Shown here: one piece after another, positions 34,495 to 45,599 of the stretch
Layout of the letters: each line of letters starts with the position of its first letter
How positions within the stretch are numbered: the first letter of the stretch is position 1
The notes under the pieces: model-generated
Database searches by the model: none
Seen by the model: only the letters and a program-made list of their open reading frames with translations
What the model was told of the DNA's origin: nothing
Origin: Carya illinoinensis
Taxonomy: Eukaryota > Streptophyta > Magnoliopsida > Fagales > Juglandaceae
NCBI RefSeq assembly: GCF_018687715.1
Contig: NC_056765.1
Location: forward strand, 8,916,501 to 8,980,500
Direction: 5' to 3'
Length of the DNA: 64,000 nt
Made by a program: the position numbers and the translations under genes

Positions 34495-35449
34495 GGTGCA
34501 AAGAAGCCAACTTATTAAAAATAAATCAATACATGTTATCAACACTTGTATGTTGATTGGATATTGGTTGCCAATCAAATATGGAAGAAAAGTCGGTGAC
34601 CACGCAGACACTGGTCCATAGTAACCAAGAATGTAATTTGGGATGTTTAGACTAGTTGGTTGTTCTTTCTCGTTGCACATGATGAGAAGGAGATAAATGC
34701 ATTGTCAATATATATTTTAAATATCTCCATTAAAGAGAGAATAATTAGTGGTAAAATAAGAGTTTCTAAACTCTATGTGACTAAGAAAGGCGAAGCCATA
34801 AAAATTTGTCTTTAATGGATTCTACAATCTTATGCACAAATTAAATACTAATCTAAAGCGTAACGTGATTTCTTATAATTAAAATTATTTATATGATCAT
34901 AAATTTTTACTGATATGAGATTGTGTAATTATCATAATTTGTTTGGATTATAAAACTGCCTATACTATCATAATTTGTTTTGATTATAAAACTACCTATA
35001 TTATTATCATTATTATATATATAAATAATCCATATCGCCTAGCATGCCCAACTAAATATTGTTTTTTTTTTTTTACTTTTTTTGGAAGGTAGTAAACATA
35101 AGACATAAGTAAACATAGTAGATGGGCCAAAGTGGAAAATGATAGGTTTCCTTGTGATATATATATATATATATATATTTGAAGGTAGTAAACATAGTAG
35201 ATCAATACAATCAGATGGTCCCAAAGGTTATGATAGGCCAAAGTGGAAACCGACAGGAAACTTAAGTTTGGGGTCATATTTTGACATCCAAGGCAGTAGT
35301 ACTTCACCCAGAGGAAGAGATGACGTGCAAGCAATTTCTACCAATTAAGTTAGTCCGATTATAAGGGAAAAAACCAATTTCAAATGTAGATATAACATTC
35401 TCAAAAGCAAAACTTGTCTTACCCAGAAGTGGTCGATGGAGATGTGGAC
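34381..35449. other. Intron/leader part of the Mutator-like element with poly-T and TA tracts
   Basis: A 51-nt T run at 34441-34491 (A run on the transposase strand) and a short TA run at about 35158-35179. A TAGTAAACATA phrase is repeated at about 35091 and 35186. A long frame through the T run encodes poly-Lys and is not a gene. Confidence 0.6.
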
Positions 35450-35565
35450 TAGAAAAAATGCCGATGAACCAGAACTCCAGCCGATGAAGACCCAGAAAAA
35501 ATGCCGATGAAGACCTAGAAAAAAATGCCGATGAAGACTTAGAAAAAATGCCGATGAAGACCCTA
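35450..35565. repeat. Subterminal tandem repeat, unit about 30 bp
   Basis: About four units of the type AAAAAATGCCGATGAAGACC with TAG/CAG spacers. It lies inside the right inverted repeat, in the position mirrored by the tandem duplication at 28468-28735. Confidence 0.85.
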
Positions 35566-35684
35566 AACTCAGAAGATCTCCAGAGGATGGATGAAGGCAC
35601 CAACCTTTCTATCCGCTGCGGTTTCCCTCCTCTTTGCTTCCAAACGAAATTTTTCTTCAAAATGAATTATCTTCACCCACGTTT

Positions 35685-35765
35685 TGTTTCATTTTTTTTT
35701 TATAATATCCACGTCAACAGCGAGGACTCAACGAGGATAAGGGACGGTTATCCCTAGCAATATTG
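35685..35765 (-). repeat. Right terminal inverted repeat of the Mutator-like element
   Basis: Its reverse complement aligns with 28379-28455 (see that entry). It ends in TAGCAATATTG, followed by the possible target duplication CTATTTTTAA. Confidence 0.6.
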
Positions 35766-36596
35766 CTATTTTTAATATCAAAACCTAGTTCTTAATTGTC
35801 AACTAGTGAAGATTTCCATGAACAACAGACCATTGTTACTATATTTGACCTTTCAATCATTATTGGATCATTGGCTATGGCTATTCTATATCCAATGTGG
35901 ATGACCCCTTACATCTGCTACTTCGAAGATACGATATATGTCAATCCACATTAATCTTAAATAAAATTAAAAAAAAATCAAATATTTTTGAAATATGGAT
36001 AACGTGATATTTTTATGGGCAATGCTAACCATACTCACAAAAATTCGTACAAAAAATTTATATATACACTGTTTTTTTTTTAATCAACAAACATCACTTT
36101 CATTTCATTAAACTCAAACAGCCAATAGAGACTTCTCATACTCAATACAATTCAACAATTGGTTAGGACCCTTTTCTAACCAAACCACTTCCTCAACATA
36201 ATTTAAAGCTAATTTAGCCAAAATATGAGTAGTTTGGTTTCCTTTTCTGGAGATGAATTGAATTTCCCACATCTCTTCATCTCAGAAAAAACATTTAAGG
36301 TCTTCAATAATCTGTCCATATCATGAGTAGTTAAGCTCTTTGCACTTAATATCATTGACCACCACTTGAGCATCACCTTTGAAGACAGCTTTCTCCGCAA
36401 ACCCATCTCAGCAACTAACTCAGTAGCCCTCTCCAACACTAAAATCTCAGCGTGCACGAGACCACATTGCTTCCCTTGTCCCTCCCCTCAGTAGACACAA
36501 TCGAGCTTGAACCTTGAGCTTGCTGAAAACAATCTAGATCAACCCTTACACTCCACCATATAGAGAAATGCAGGAGTTTTGAAAGTTGGTTCACAC

Positions 36597-37521
36597 TAGG
36601 GGTGAGTTCGGTCCGGTCCGGGGAGGTTTTATGGACCGAACCGGACCTATTCGGTCCAGGGTTTTCCCACCCTGGACCGGACCGAACTCCATCAGGACCG
36701 GTCCGATCCGGTCCTATTCAGTCCGGTCCGGTCCGGTCCAAGGTTGACTTTTTTTTTTTTTTTTTTTATCTATTGACATTTTTTTTAATATTTATGTAAT
36801 TATATTGTAATATATTTAATATATATACATATAGTATATATATATTAGTAATATGCTAATACTATTAGTCTATTAGTAATAATACTATAACTAATAAATA
36901 TATGTAATAATAACTATACTATAACTAATAACTATATGTAATAATAGTAATAGTGATAACTATATATTTATGTAATATGCTAATATTTAATGACATTTTT
37001 TTCATATTTATGTAATTATATTGTAATATATTTAATATATATACATATAGTATACTATTATATATATATTAGTAATATGCTAATACTATTAGTCTATTAG
37101 TAATAATACTATAACTAATAAATATATGTAATAATAACTATACTATAACTAATAACTATATGTAATAATAGTAATAGTGATAACTATATATGTAACTATA
37201 TGTAATACTAATAACTAATACTATTAGTCTATTAGTACTAATAACTATACTAGTATTAATAACTATACTAGTATTAATAACTATACTAGTACTAATACTA
37301 TAACTAATAACTATATGTAATGATAGTAATACTATATGTAATACTATATTAAATAATAGTAATACTTTTATTACTAATACTCTATGTAGTTATAGTGATT
37401 TAATACTAACATATTATATATTAAGCTAACTATACTAATACTATTATAAATTTACAAATATATGATATATTATAATTTATTCTATAACTTTTATAATATG
37501 TTAATACATTAATATATATAC

Positions 37522-37554
<33 letters not shown>

Positions 37555-38205
37555 GATCGGTTATACTAGTACTATATATTATAGTTAATAGTTATACATT
37601 AAAGAATATAGTAACACATTAATACTAAATATATATAGTTATAGACTTATAATGATTTAGTTATTATGAATTTATGATTAGTATAACTATATAATTGTAT
37701 TAATATTAGACTATTAATAATTCAATTTGGCTATATTATATTAGTAATATTAGTTATGTTGAATCAATTAGTTAGTATAACTATACATAGTATTAATTAT
37801 AGTGATTAGTATAACTATATAAATTCTATAATAGTATATTAGTATTAATAGTAAACTATTAGTATAGGTCACTATAGCTATTGTTGAAGTATTAGTTATA
37901 GTGATTTAGTATAACTATATTAGTATAACTATAGTCTATATTAGACTATTAATATTTTTTTATACCATATATAATTATATAATTAATTATATACAACTAT
38001 TATATAAATAATATTTTTTTTATTTCTAGTCGGTTCGGTCCGGGGTGAAAAACTCCCAGACCGGGACCGGACCGAATCTTTTCGGTCCCTTAAAAATGGG
38101 ACCCGATCGGATCGGACCGGACCGAATTGGGTCTGGTCCGGTCTGGTCCAAACAGTGCCGGTCCGGTCGGTTTTGTCGGTCCGGACCGGCCGATGCTCAC
38201 CCCTA
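36597..38205. mobile_element. hAT-like non-autonomous element with CCGGTCC-rich ends
   Basis: 1609 bp. Perfect 10-bp inverted ends TAGGGGTGAG / CTCACCCCTA, extended imperfectly by GGTCCGG motifs, and an exact 8-bp target duplication GTTCACAC at 36589-36596 and 38206-38213. Both ends consist of many CCGGTCC/GGACCGG units, and the 1.2-kb core is AT-rich with no ORF. The 8-bp duplication and TAGGG end fit the hAT superfamily. Confidence 0.88.
36775..37190. repeat. Tandem duplication inside the hAT-like element, period about 217 bp
   Basis: 36775-36966 and 36992-37190 are nearly the same sequence, starting GACATTTTTTT and including the TAATATGCTAATACTATTAG and AATAGTAATAGTGATAACTA blocks. The second copy has a short insertion (TACTAT). 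Confidence 0.9.
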
Positions 38206-38236
38206 GTTCACACATTTTCGTTAGATGATGAAAATA

Positions 38237-38258
38237 TACACACACACACACACACACA
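38237..38258. repeat. (CA)n microsatellite
   Basis: About ten CA units next to the LINE fragment edge. Confidence 0.9.
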
Positions 38259-38404
38259 GAGATATATACACAAATTTTGAAACTAGGAAACAGTTCCTAA
38301 ACTTAAGCTAATGTATAGCAATCCTGGTGCTGTATGACTTGTACAAATCAAACTAATAAAAATGCATTAAATGAGTAAATCAGTTACAATTCCTAAAGCA
38401 GATT

Positions 38405-40085
38405 TTATGCATGATTTGTAGCTGCCTCTATATGCCCCCTTAAGATGGAGGTGCTATCTGCAACACCAATCTTGAATTTTAATGTCTGAAATCTTTGTCG
38501 AGGTAGTGCTTTGGTGAGGAGGTCAACTAGTTGATCTAGAGTATGAATGTGATGCACACGAATTTTTCCTTTCTTGATGAGATCTCGAACAAATAGAAGA
38601 TCGATTTCCATGTGTTTAATTCTTGTATGTTGGACTAGGTTTAGACTAAACTGATTGGCTCCAATATTGTCACAAAACAGTTGAGGCTCTTGTTGATGTT
38701 TGAGTCCAAGTTCCTAAATTAGTGAGCCAAATTGTTTATGATGTGGTAGTGACAAGTGCTCGGAACTTGGTTTCTATTGATAAACTTGAGACTGCTATTT
38801 TTTTTTTTTGCTGACCATGAAATTGGATTAGGACCAAGGAATGTGATGAAAGCAGTGGTGGAAACTCAATTGTTTGTGTTTGATGCCCAATCTGCATAAC
38901 TATATGTCTTCATTGCAAAGTTTTCATTTTTCTGTAAAAGAAGACTATAAAACATTGTTTGTTTGAGATACTCGTGGAGCCTTTTTGCTGCTACCCAATG
39001 ATTATCTGTTGGATTTTTCATGAACTGAGCTAATCTATTAACAAAAAATGCAATGTCTGGGCATGTGAGTCCTAAATATTGAAGGGAACTAATCAGTTTT
39101 CTATACTCTCCATCAACATGCTCTGAGACATCTGTATTTGTGAGCTTGGCTGAAGTTGACATTGGAGTTAGTACTTCTTTTTCCATGGATGTTCTTGATA
39201 AAAGTTCCCGAACATATTTGTGTTAAGACACAAACAACCCTTTGGGTGTGGAAATGACTTCTATTCCCAAGAAAAAGTGCAAGTTGCCCATGTCTTTTAC
39301 GGAGAATGCATTGTCCAGTTTCTAGATGATCTCATTTGCAAGTTTTTTGTTGTTGTCTGTTACAATTATATTATCAACATTGCATTTTAAAAATGAACAA
39401 GGAATTGTTAGTGGCCAAGTGTATGAATCAAAGTTGAGTAGTGCATCCATTAGAGCTTTGTACCACTGTCGTGGTGCTTGCTTCAACCTATAGATACTTT
39501 TTTTTTTAACTTGCATACATGGTGAGATTTATATGAATCTTCAAATCTTGGAGGTCGAGGCATGAAAACTATTTCTTTAAGAGTACTATGCAAGAATGCA
39601 TTGTTGATGTTCAATTGACGTAATGACCATCCATGCATGATAACAATGGTTAGAATGAGCCTAATTGTTGTTGGTTTCACCACTAGGCTGAATGTTTGAG
39701 AGTAGTCAACTCCTAGTTTTTAATGAAAACCTCTGGCAACAAGTCGAGCTTTGTATCAATTTATTGTGCCATCAGGATTTCTCTTTATGTGAAACACAAA
39801 TTTACATCCAACCAAATTTTGTCTTAAGTAGGGGGAACTAATTCCCATGTCCCATGATGAAGAAGTGCTATGACTTCATTTGACATTACTTTGCGCCAGT
39901 TTAGATCCTTGAGAGCTTGACTAACACGTGTGGGCTCTGATGATTCATGTATTGGATGCTTAGAGGTGTGGTAAATTTGCTTTGGCCGGAAGATATTGTT
40001 CATGGATCTTGTGATGATGGTGTGTGTGGATTGTGGTAAAGAAGGAGGTGAGTTTGCATGAGTTACCAGGCTCAAATGATATGTT
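38405..40085 (-). pseudogene. Copia pol fragment (reverse transcriptase and RNase H)
   Basis: Minus-strand segments, in order: 40075-39824 (VSQALKDLNWRKVMSNEVIALL), 39683-39483 (RQLNINNAFLHSTLKEIVFM), 39516-39322 (IYRLKQAPRQWYKALMDALL), 39186-38866 (KLISSLQYLGLTCPDIAFFV) and 38611-38405 (LIKKGKIRVHHIHTLDQLVD, then ADSTSILRGHIE at the C-terminus). This is the copia RT to RNase H end; Gag, protease and integrase are absent. Segments are separated by stops and shifts. No LTR pair was recognised, though 38230-38400 could include an LTR remnant. Confidence 0.85.
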
Positions 40086-40184
40086 AATCGCCAAAACTAG
40101 ATAATTGCAGGGGCAAAACGAAGAAGAAAAGCAGAAAATAATTGATTCTAGGGAATGCAATTGCTGGAACTGACGAGGTTTACT

Positions 40185-40215
<31 letters not shown>

Positions 40216-41162
40216 CCCAATCTCTCTATCTGTCTCTTTCAAGTTCCTCTCATTTCTCTCTTTTTTTTTTTTCGTCTTTCAAAGAACTCTCTCTCAAGTC
40301 CCACTGTCTTATGGCAGTAAACGAGAGAGCTCAAAACCTTCATTTTTTTGAACATTACAGCAACACACTACTACTTTTTGTTACCTTTGAATTCAAATGC
40401 AAGGCTGCTTTTTAAAGAATATGATAAAACAACCACAGACCACTATATGGCAAGAGGCTTGCTAATGCAGCTTCATCCCCATTGTTGCTTGCTGTTGCAG
40501 CATTCTCTCGGTAGTTCACAATTTGGAAGCATATTGCTATGGAATGGAATGTGTGATAAGTGGGCTATACTTCATGGGCCTCGTAATAATGCAATAGGTC
40601 CATTCTCCTAACTACTTATTTTTTGAGTAAAAATTGTCTCTTTTCTTCTTCTTCTTCTTTTATTTTATTTTTTATTTTAATTCAAACAATTTAAGGCCCA
40701 AATATGTAATGCACCCTTTATGCCCTTCTCTCTCTCACTCTCGTGCACAACGAACAGTGGAAAAACATATTTGTAGTACTTAGTTTTAGAGAGAGTCTAC
40801 CTTCTCTCTAGAAAACACCAAAACCCAACCCAACTAGGGGTGGAGTTTCGGCTCCTCCCTCCCTTCTCCTTCACTCATCCTTCCTTACTTCCTCTTCTCT
40901 TTAATTTTCTCATTTTCTTTTTTCAATTTTTAGGCTAAAGTAGGGTGAAAGGTCGATTTGTTGCTCTCCAACGCCCAGCGACCACCACGTGCCAAACCGG
41001 CGAAGAACCCAAGGCACCGATCTTTTATATAGGTGAAGAATTTAGCCGAACAACGTAGTGTGTGAGCGACACACGCCGTCTAAAGTTAGCGCGTGAATCC
41101 CACACTCCTCTATAAGGAAAGTGGAGTTGCCCCCACACACGACTTCTTTGGGTCTAGGGCCA
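40086..41162. other. Spacer with CT microsatellite, no gene recognised
   Basis: Pyrimidine-rich stretches, including CT repeats at about 40189-40215, and no convincing exon. Open frames here arise from the CT runs. Confidence 0.5.
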
Positions 41163-41352
41163 CCGGTAAATAAGTTGTTTGATTATAATAGTATATTCGA
41201 GGGGGCCTTGTTCCTTCCATCACCAGTAACAACGGAAGCAACATTATTCCATCCCCCCATCTGCATTCATCTACGTATGACATCAAGAGGATATTCAACC
41301 ATTTGTCCAATAGTTTCAACAGCAGCTCCACACGCCAGCCATGTTGTCACAC
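41163..41352 (-). pseudogene. Fragment of a mitochondrial adenine nucleotide carrier gene (ADNT1-like)
   Basis: On the minus strand one frame reads LACGAAVETIGQMVEYPLDV IRR, then a TGA stop, then MQMGGWNNVASVVTGDGRNK AP, after which a one-base shift is needed to continue EYT. PxD[VL]xRRRMQ is the mitochondrial carrier signature, and SVVTGDGR..APLEYT is what I remember from plant mitochondrial adenine nucleotide transporters. The family swaps adenine nucleotides across the inner mitochondrial membrane. Only about 60 residues of a roughly 350-aa protein remain, with a stop at an Arg site and a frameshift, so it is a dead fragment. No intron is visible in it, so it could come from one exon or a retrocopy. 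Confidence 0.65.
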
Positions 41353-41619
41353 TCAAATCGTTGTGAATTAAAAAAAAAAAATCCTTTAGAGATTCATAAA
41401 CGGAAAAGTTCAGACCTAAATATAGAATCTGCAAATATCAAATGGAAAATATAAATTTGTGTACTACACTTCAAGAACACATGTTCCCAAGATCAGTACA
41501 CAAAAATTGGGTGACAAAATTTTTTATAAGGAGATCTAGTGAGTGAAACTAAAAGTGCCTAAAAAGAATATGAGCAAGTCACATTAAGCATCAGTAGAAA
41601 AGGGAACAAGAACATAAGG
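41353..41619. other. Short spacer left of the first solo LTR
   Basis: No feature recognised; ends with the 5-bp target duplication TAAGG (41615-41619). Confidence 0.5.
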
Positions 41620-42304
41620 TGTGATGCCCCCAAATTCCGTTTGGGATCGGACGGACATTTGAAGCGTCGAGACATGCAATACAAAGTTACCTGCCCCCAT
41701 TCATGACATATAAGATGCAATATTCCTAACATGCATCTAACAATATGTAATATTCGCAGCGGATAAATTTTTTCTTTAGCAATACTATGCACCAAATTGA
41801 AAATATCCCAAATGCTTAAAACATACTTCATACATAAAAATCCATTGAACAACTAAGATCACAATACTAGTCTAAAATGGTTATGATCCAAAAAGTACTA
41901 GAGATGCAACTCAATCGTACAAGTAGTAATTTATGTTAATTACTATATTAACATTTATGTCGCACCATCGCTTAGTCAACTGTGTCTAGTTGATCAGCCC
42001 CGGATTCTCTTTCAGATCCTGTAACAAGATCTACCATTTGGGGGGAATGGTAGTTGGGACTACCAAAGTGAGATTTGATTATAAATCTCAGTAAGTTAAC
42101 AAAAAACTTCTACACAAGCTAATAATGCATGGATGACAGTAAAAGTATAAATGCATAATCAAATTCATAAGTAATTAAAGCATAACTTGGCATACAACAT
42201 AGCATAATTGACATAACTTAAATTGAAACATGAACTGAACTTGACTTGACATGAACTTGATCTGAAACTTGACTTAGTATGAACTTACTCTGAAACTTGA
42301 ATTA

Positions 42305-42565
42305 ACATGAAAAATACATACTCCACAGTTGTTGTAGCCCCATATATTCTACGTGTAAATACATACTCCACAGTTGTTGTGGCCCCATGTATTCTACGTA
42401 AACTTGACTTAACATGAAAAATATATACTCCACAGTTGCTGTGGCCCCATGTATTCTACGTGTAAATACATACTCCACAGTTGTTGTGACCCCATGTATT
42501 CTACACATCACAATGCAGTTAAATACATACTCCACAGTTATTGTGGCCCCATGTATTCTACACAA
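42305..42565. repeat. Hairpin-forming tandem repeat in solo LTR 1 (5 units)
   Basis: Five units of about 44-60 bp, each with CCACAGTTGTTGTGG (5-bp stem CCACA/TGTGG) inside an outer pair AATACAT ... ATGTATT, so every unit can fold. Spacers contain CTACGTGTA or AACTTGACTTAACATG. Confidence 0.88.
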
Positions 42566-44529
42566 ACTGAATGTACTCAAGATGAAACGTGACTGGAATA
42601 CGAAAGGACTGGAGCCCTGACCTAACATAACGTGATTTGAACATAACTTGAAATACATGACCAATTTGAGATAGAAACATTTCGTAACATGGCATAACAT
42701 ATAATAGACAACATATTTAACATGACATACTTGCAACAGTGAATATTACATGACTTGACATACATGTAATAGATGACATACTTAGCATGACGTACTTGTA
42801 AGGTACAGTAATACATGACAGAATATATTATGTAATAGATAAAAAATTGATGACAGAATAAATTCTGTATAATAGACAATTACGTGATAACTTGGCATGG
42901 CATGACATATATGATAACACACATACATACACTGTAGTTCCTTTACTTAGCACACATACACAGTAGACTGCTAGTAAGTTAAAAGCTAACTTACTTCGAT
43001 CTCCACGTTTCTTATAAAACTTCAAGTGCGATCACGAGGAACTGTAATTAGTGATTCTAAAAGTTAGAACTAAATCACTAATAATTTGAAATATGGAAAA
43101 TACTAACTTAAAGAGTTTCATTTTACTCTCTACATGTGGGAAAATGACCGTTTTACCCATAACTTAAGAATTTTGCATACTAACTCCAAAAGTTTTCAAA
43201 ATTTACATTCCTCATGTAAAATTTGTCCTAAACTTAAATATCAACTCAGAAAAATTTAAAACAAAACACAACTATGAAGAACACACTATGCCCGAAACAT
43301 CCATAAGTCATTTCCCTTGATTTTTGTTGCAATTCCTTCCAACTTCAAAACTCATGCTTAAACCAAAATTTTGCAACAAACATCTTCCAATCCTGAGTTC
43401 AAAGCCATACTTAAAAAATCCATTTATAAAAAGCTAATAATTAACACAAAACTTTTTTGTAAAAAGATTCAAGCACTTGAATCACAAGTTTTGACCTTAA
43501 ATCAAAACATCTCCAAGAATTTCAAAAATCAAATCTTACTTCTAACATATTTATAATATCATCCTAACATCAACCATGCTTTAAATCATCAAACTAAAGT
43601 CACCAAAATCACAAAATAACATTTGGAGTTTTTGGTTTTACACTTAGTCCAAAAACAGAAACTTTTTCATCAACTAGTTTTGATAAATCTCTTGATCTAT
43701 GACTTATAAATATATGATCTTCAAACCAAACCATCACATGGTTTAAAAAGATGTCCTAAAACATATATAAGTTTCTAATTCAATATCACATGGTTAGAAA
43801 TTAACCAAAACATAAATTTAGCCAAGAATATCCACACTTTGGCTTATCTGAATATCTCTTTGCATAAAATTTCATATCTTTGAAACTAACATCAAATATC
43901 TTCAAAATAATAATATAACATGTATATAAGATGCTTAGGATCCTCCAATAAAATTATTAAAGTCATTAGAATAGGTTTAGACCACCAAAGAGTTAAACTT
44001 TCTCAAAACAGAAACTGTTTTTCTTCTTCCAATTTCTAAGTTTCTAAATCTAAGAAAATCTTTCATCAAAACCTTTAATCATGCAAAAATCCTCAACCAA
44101 TAGTCACATATACATGTTAACAATACTCCATAAAAATTTCAGACCAATATCTATCCATTAGCTTGGTCAAAAACTCCAAACTATAACATATTCTCCAGTT
44201 TATCTCCCAGAATGACCTTTCTATAGTTTATATAATATTTGATTAATCAAATAATCTTCAAATGGGGTAAATAATATATCCATGTAAATTAGACTAAAAA
44301 AGGAACAACTTATATGAAGGAGACTTTATGATAAAACACTTAAAAAAGTTTCGAAATGGGCGTGTAAAAAAACTCCTAAAAGCTGTCCGAGAAAAAGTAT
44401 TTGATATTCTTTTAAGGGAACGTGTAAATGAAGATACGTTTGTAGGTGATGGCTGGAGCTACTTATGGACGAGATAAGGAGGATGATAAGGCTGGAGTTG
44501 AGAGTTGAGAGTTGAGTGTAGTTTTCTCC

Positions 44530-44706
44530 TACCCAAAATATCTATAAAAGATTATCTCATAATATTCTATCCAATAATATCTACAAAAAATCAACTTAAG
44601 ATATTTTTATCTAATAATATCTATAAAAATCAACTCAAAATATTTTTACCCAATAATATTCACGAAAATTACCTCAAGATATTTCTTTTTATCCAATAAT
44701 ATCTAC
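44530..44706. repeat. Short tandem repeat in solo LTR 1, unit about 45 bp
   Basis: About four units around AATAATATCTAYAAAAATCA and CTCAAGATATTTTTATCC. The corresponding place in solo LTR 2 (about 50440-50510) has about two. Confidence 0.75.
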
Positions 44707-44997
44707 AGTTTTGAACAGACATTTTGTCCGAAAATATGAAAAAATGTTATTGCGCCATAAGACTTTAAATAACCCTCCGAGTCTAATGGCACAAACCATA
44801 ATACATTTTGACACTTCTAACTATCTCCAATAATCAAAAACACACTTCTGATACCATAGTAAATAATAACACTAACTCTGTAGTTAGACAAAAACCTATA
44901 CGATTAATGGATTCGTGAAAACTTATGGGGTTTTCACGAAGTTCCTAAAGTTAATAGAAATTTCACAATTGAATTTCTAGCGGGCTGTTACATAAGG

Positions 44998-45599
44998 TAT
45001 CTAATAATTTAATTTCTCCGTCCTTAATTCATTAAATTCTTCTTTCCCAACTACCTCTAAACAGCAGAAGAAAATCTAGACCAACATTAAGTTTTGAAAT
45101 TTATCACCAATAAATGTACAGATATTTGTGTGTGTGTTTGTGTTTATGCATGTAAGTGTTTGTGTGCACAGAGGTTATACAGTATCAAAAATAGGAAACA
45201 ACTGAAGCGCGGGCCTATTAGAGTGCAAAATTATTACAGGTTATCTAGCCCTCTCTTTCCTCCATCTACATTCCTCTTTTTTTTTTAGTGTTACAATAGA
45301 AACATTTCTCAAAATTTTCCATCAATTCTTAATACCATATTAGAACAAGAAGCACTCAAACTCATAGATCAAGAATTCAACTTGGGGCTTACTGCTACAT
45401 ATGGCATGGTGTAAGAAAGATTATACAACTAGTATGTTAATCTGGCAATGATCTACTCCAATAATTCTAATAGGAGCCACAGGCAGATAAGAGTCATGAG
45501 CTTAAGCCATGTATTCCTTCTAAAAGAACACATCAAGCATCCTTGCAAACCAAATTATAACTTGATAACTTAATACAAAGGTCCATACTGTTAACAATG
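44998..45599. other. Spacer with GT-rich microsatellite
   Basis: An interrupted GT repeat lies at about 45125-45170. No gene recognised. Confidence 0.5.

Larger units (their letters stand above)
28379..35765. mobile_element. Mutator-like element (FAR1-type MULE), old and broken
   Basis: About 7.4 kb. The left end (28379-28455) and the reverse complement of the right end (35685-35765) align over roughly 60-70 bp with gaps: both contain CTA, then ACTGTC/ACCGTC, a shared CGTTG, GTGG and AAAACG in the same order. Possible 10-bp target duplications CTAATTTTAG (28369-28378) and CTATTTTTAA (35766-35775) agree at 8 positions. Inside are subterminal tandem repeats on both sides, a broken GRF-zinc-finger ORF (+) and a broken FAR1/MULE-transposase gene (-), facing each other. 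Ends are approximate to a few bases. The alternative is two unrelated host pseudogenes; the inverted ends argue against it. Confidence 0.65.
36062..38240 (-). mobile_element. LINE (L1-type) 3' fragment, split by a hAT-like element
   Basis: The minus-strand frame 36209-36457 reads HAEILVLERATELVAEMGL, then a frameshifted continuation: the RNase H-like end of plant non-LTR reverse transcriptases. Downstream on that strand an A run (T run at about 36072-36081 on plus) looks like the poly-A tail. The 5' side is interrupted at 36596 and resumes at 38206 for a few tens of bases. A short repeated ATATACAC near 36065 and 38229 may be the target duplication. Strongly truncated and non-functional. Confidence 0.55.
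41620..44992 (+). mobile_element. Solo LTR 1, large Ty3/gypsy-type LTR
   Basis: 3373 bp from TGTGATGCCCCCAAATTCC to GCGGGCTGTTACA (TG...CA ends), flanked by an exact 5-bp target duplication TAAGG (41615-41619 and 44993-44997). It aligns from end to end with 47676-51083 apart from a few indels. No primer binding site follows the right end, so it is an LTR left after recombination. The TGTGAYGCCCC start resembles Tekay/Del-type chromovirus LTRs of trees; that subfamily is a guess. Frames inside are not genes. Confidence 0.85.

Noticed and set aside
34381..34680. N-terminal extension of the FAR1 frame with poly-Lys
   Set aside because: It is a T run read as Lys codons, upstream of a clear splice acceptor at 34381-34390; treated as intron.
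40142..40415. Ser/Leu-rich frames
   Set aside because: Products of the CT microsatellite.
42302..42736. Repetitive 144-aa minus-strand frame (also 48464-48646)
   Set aside because: It only reads through the hairpin tandem array of the solo LTRs; same motif in both copies, with no start context or family.
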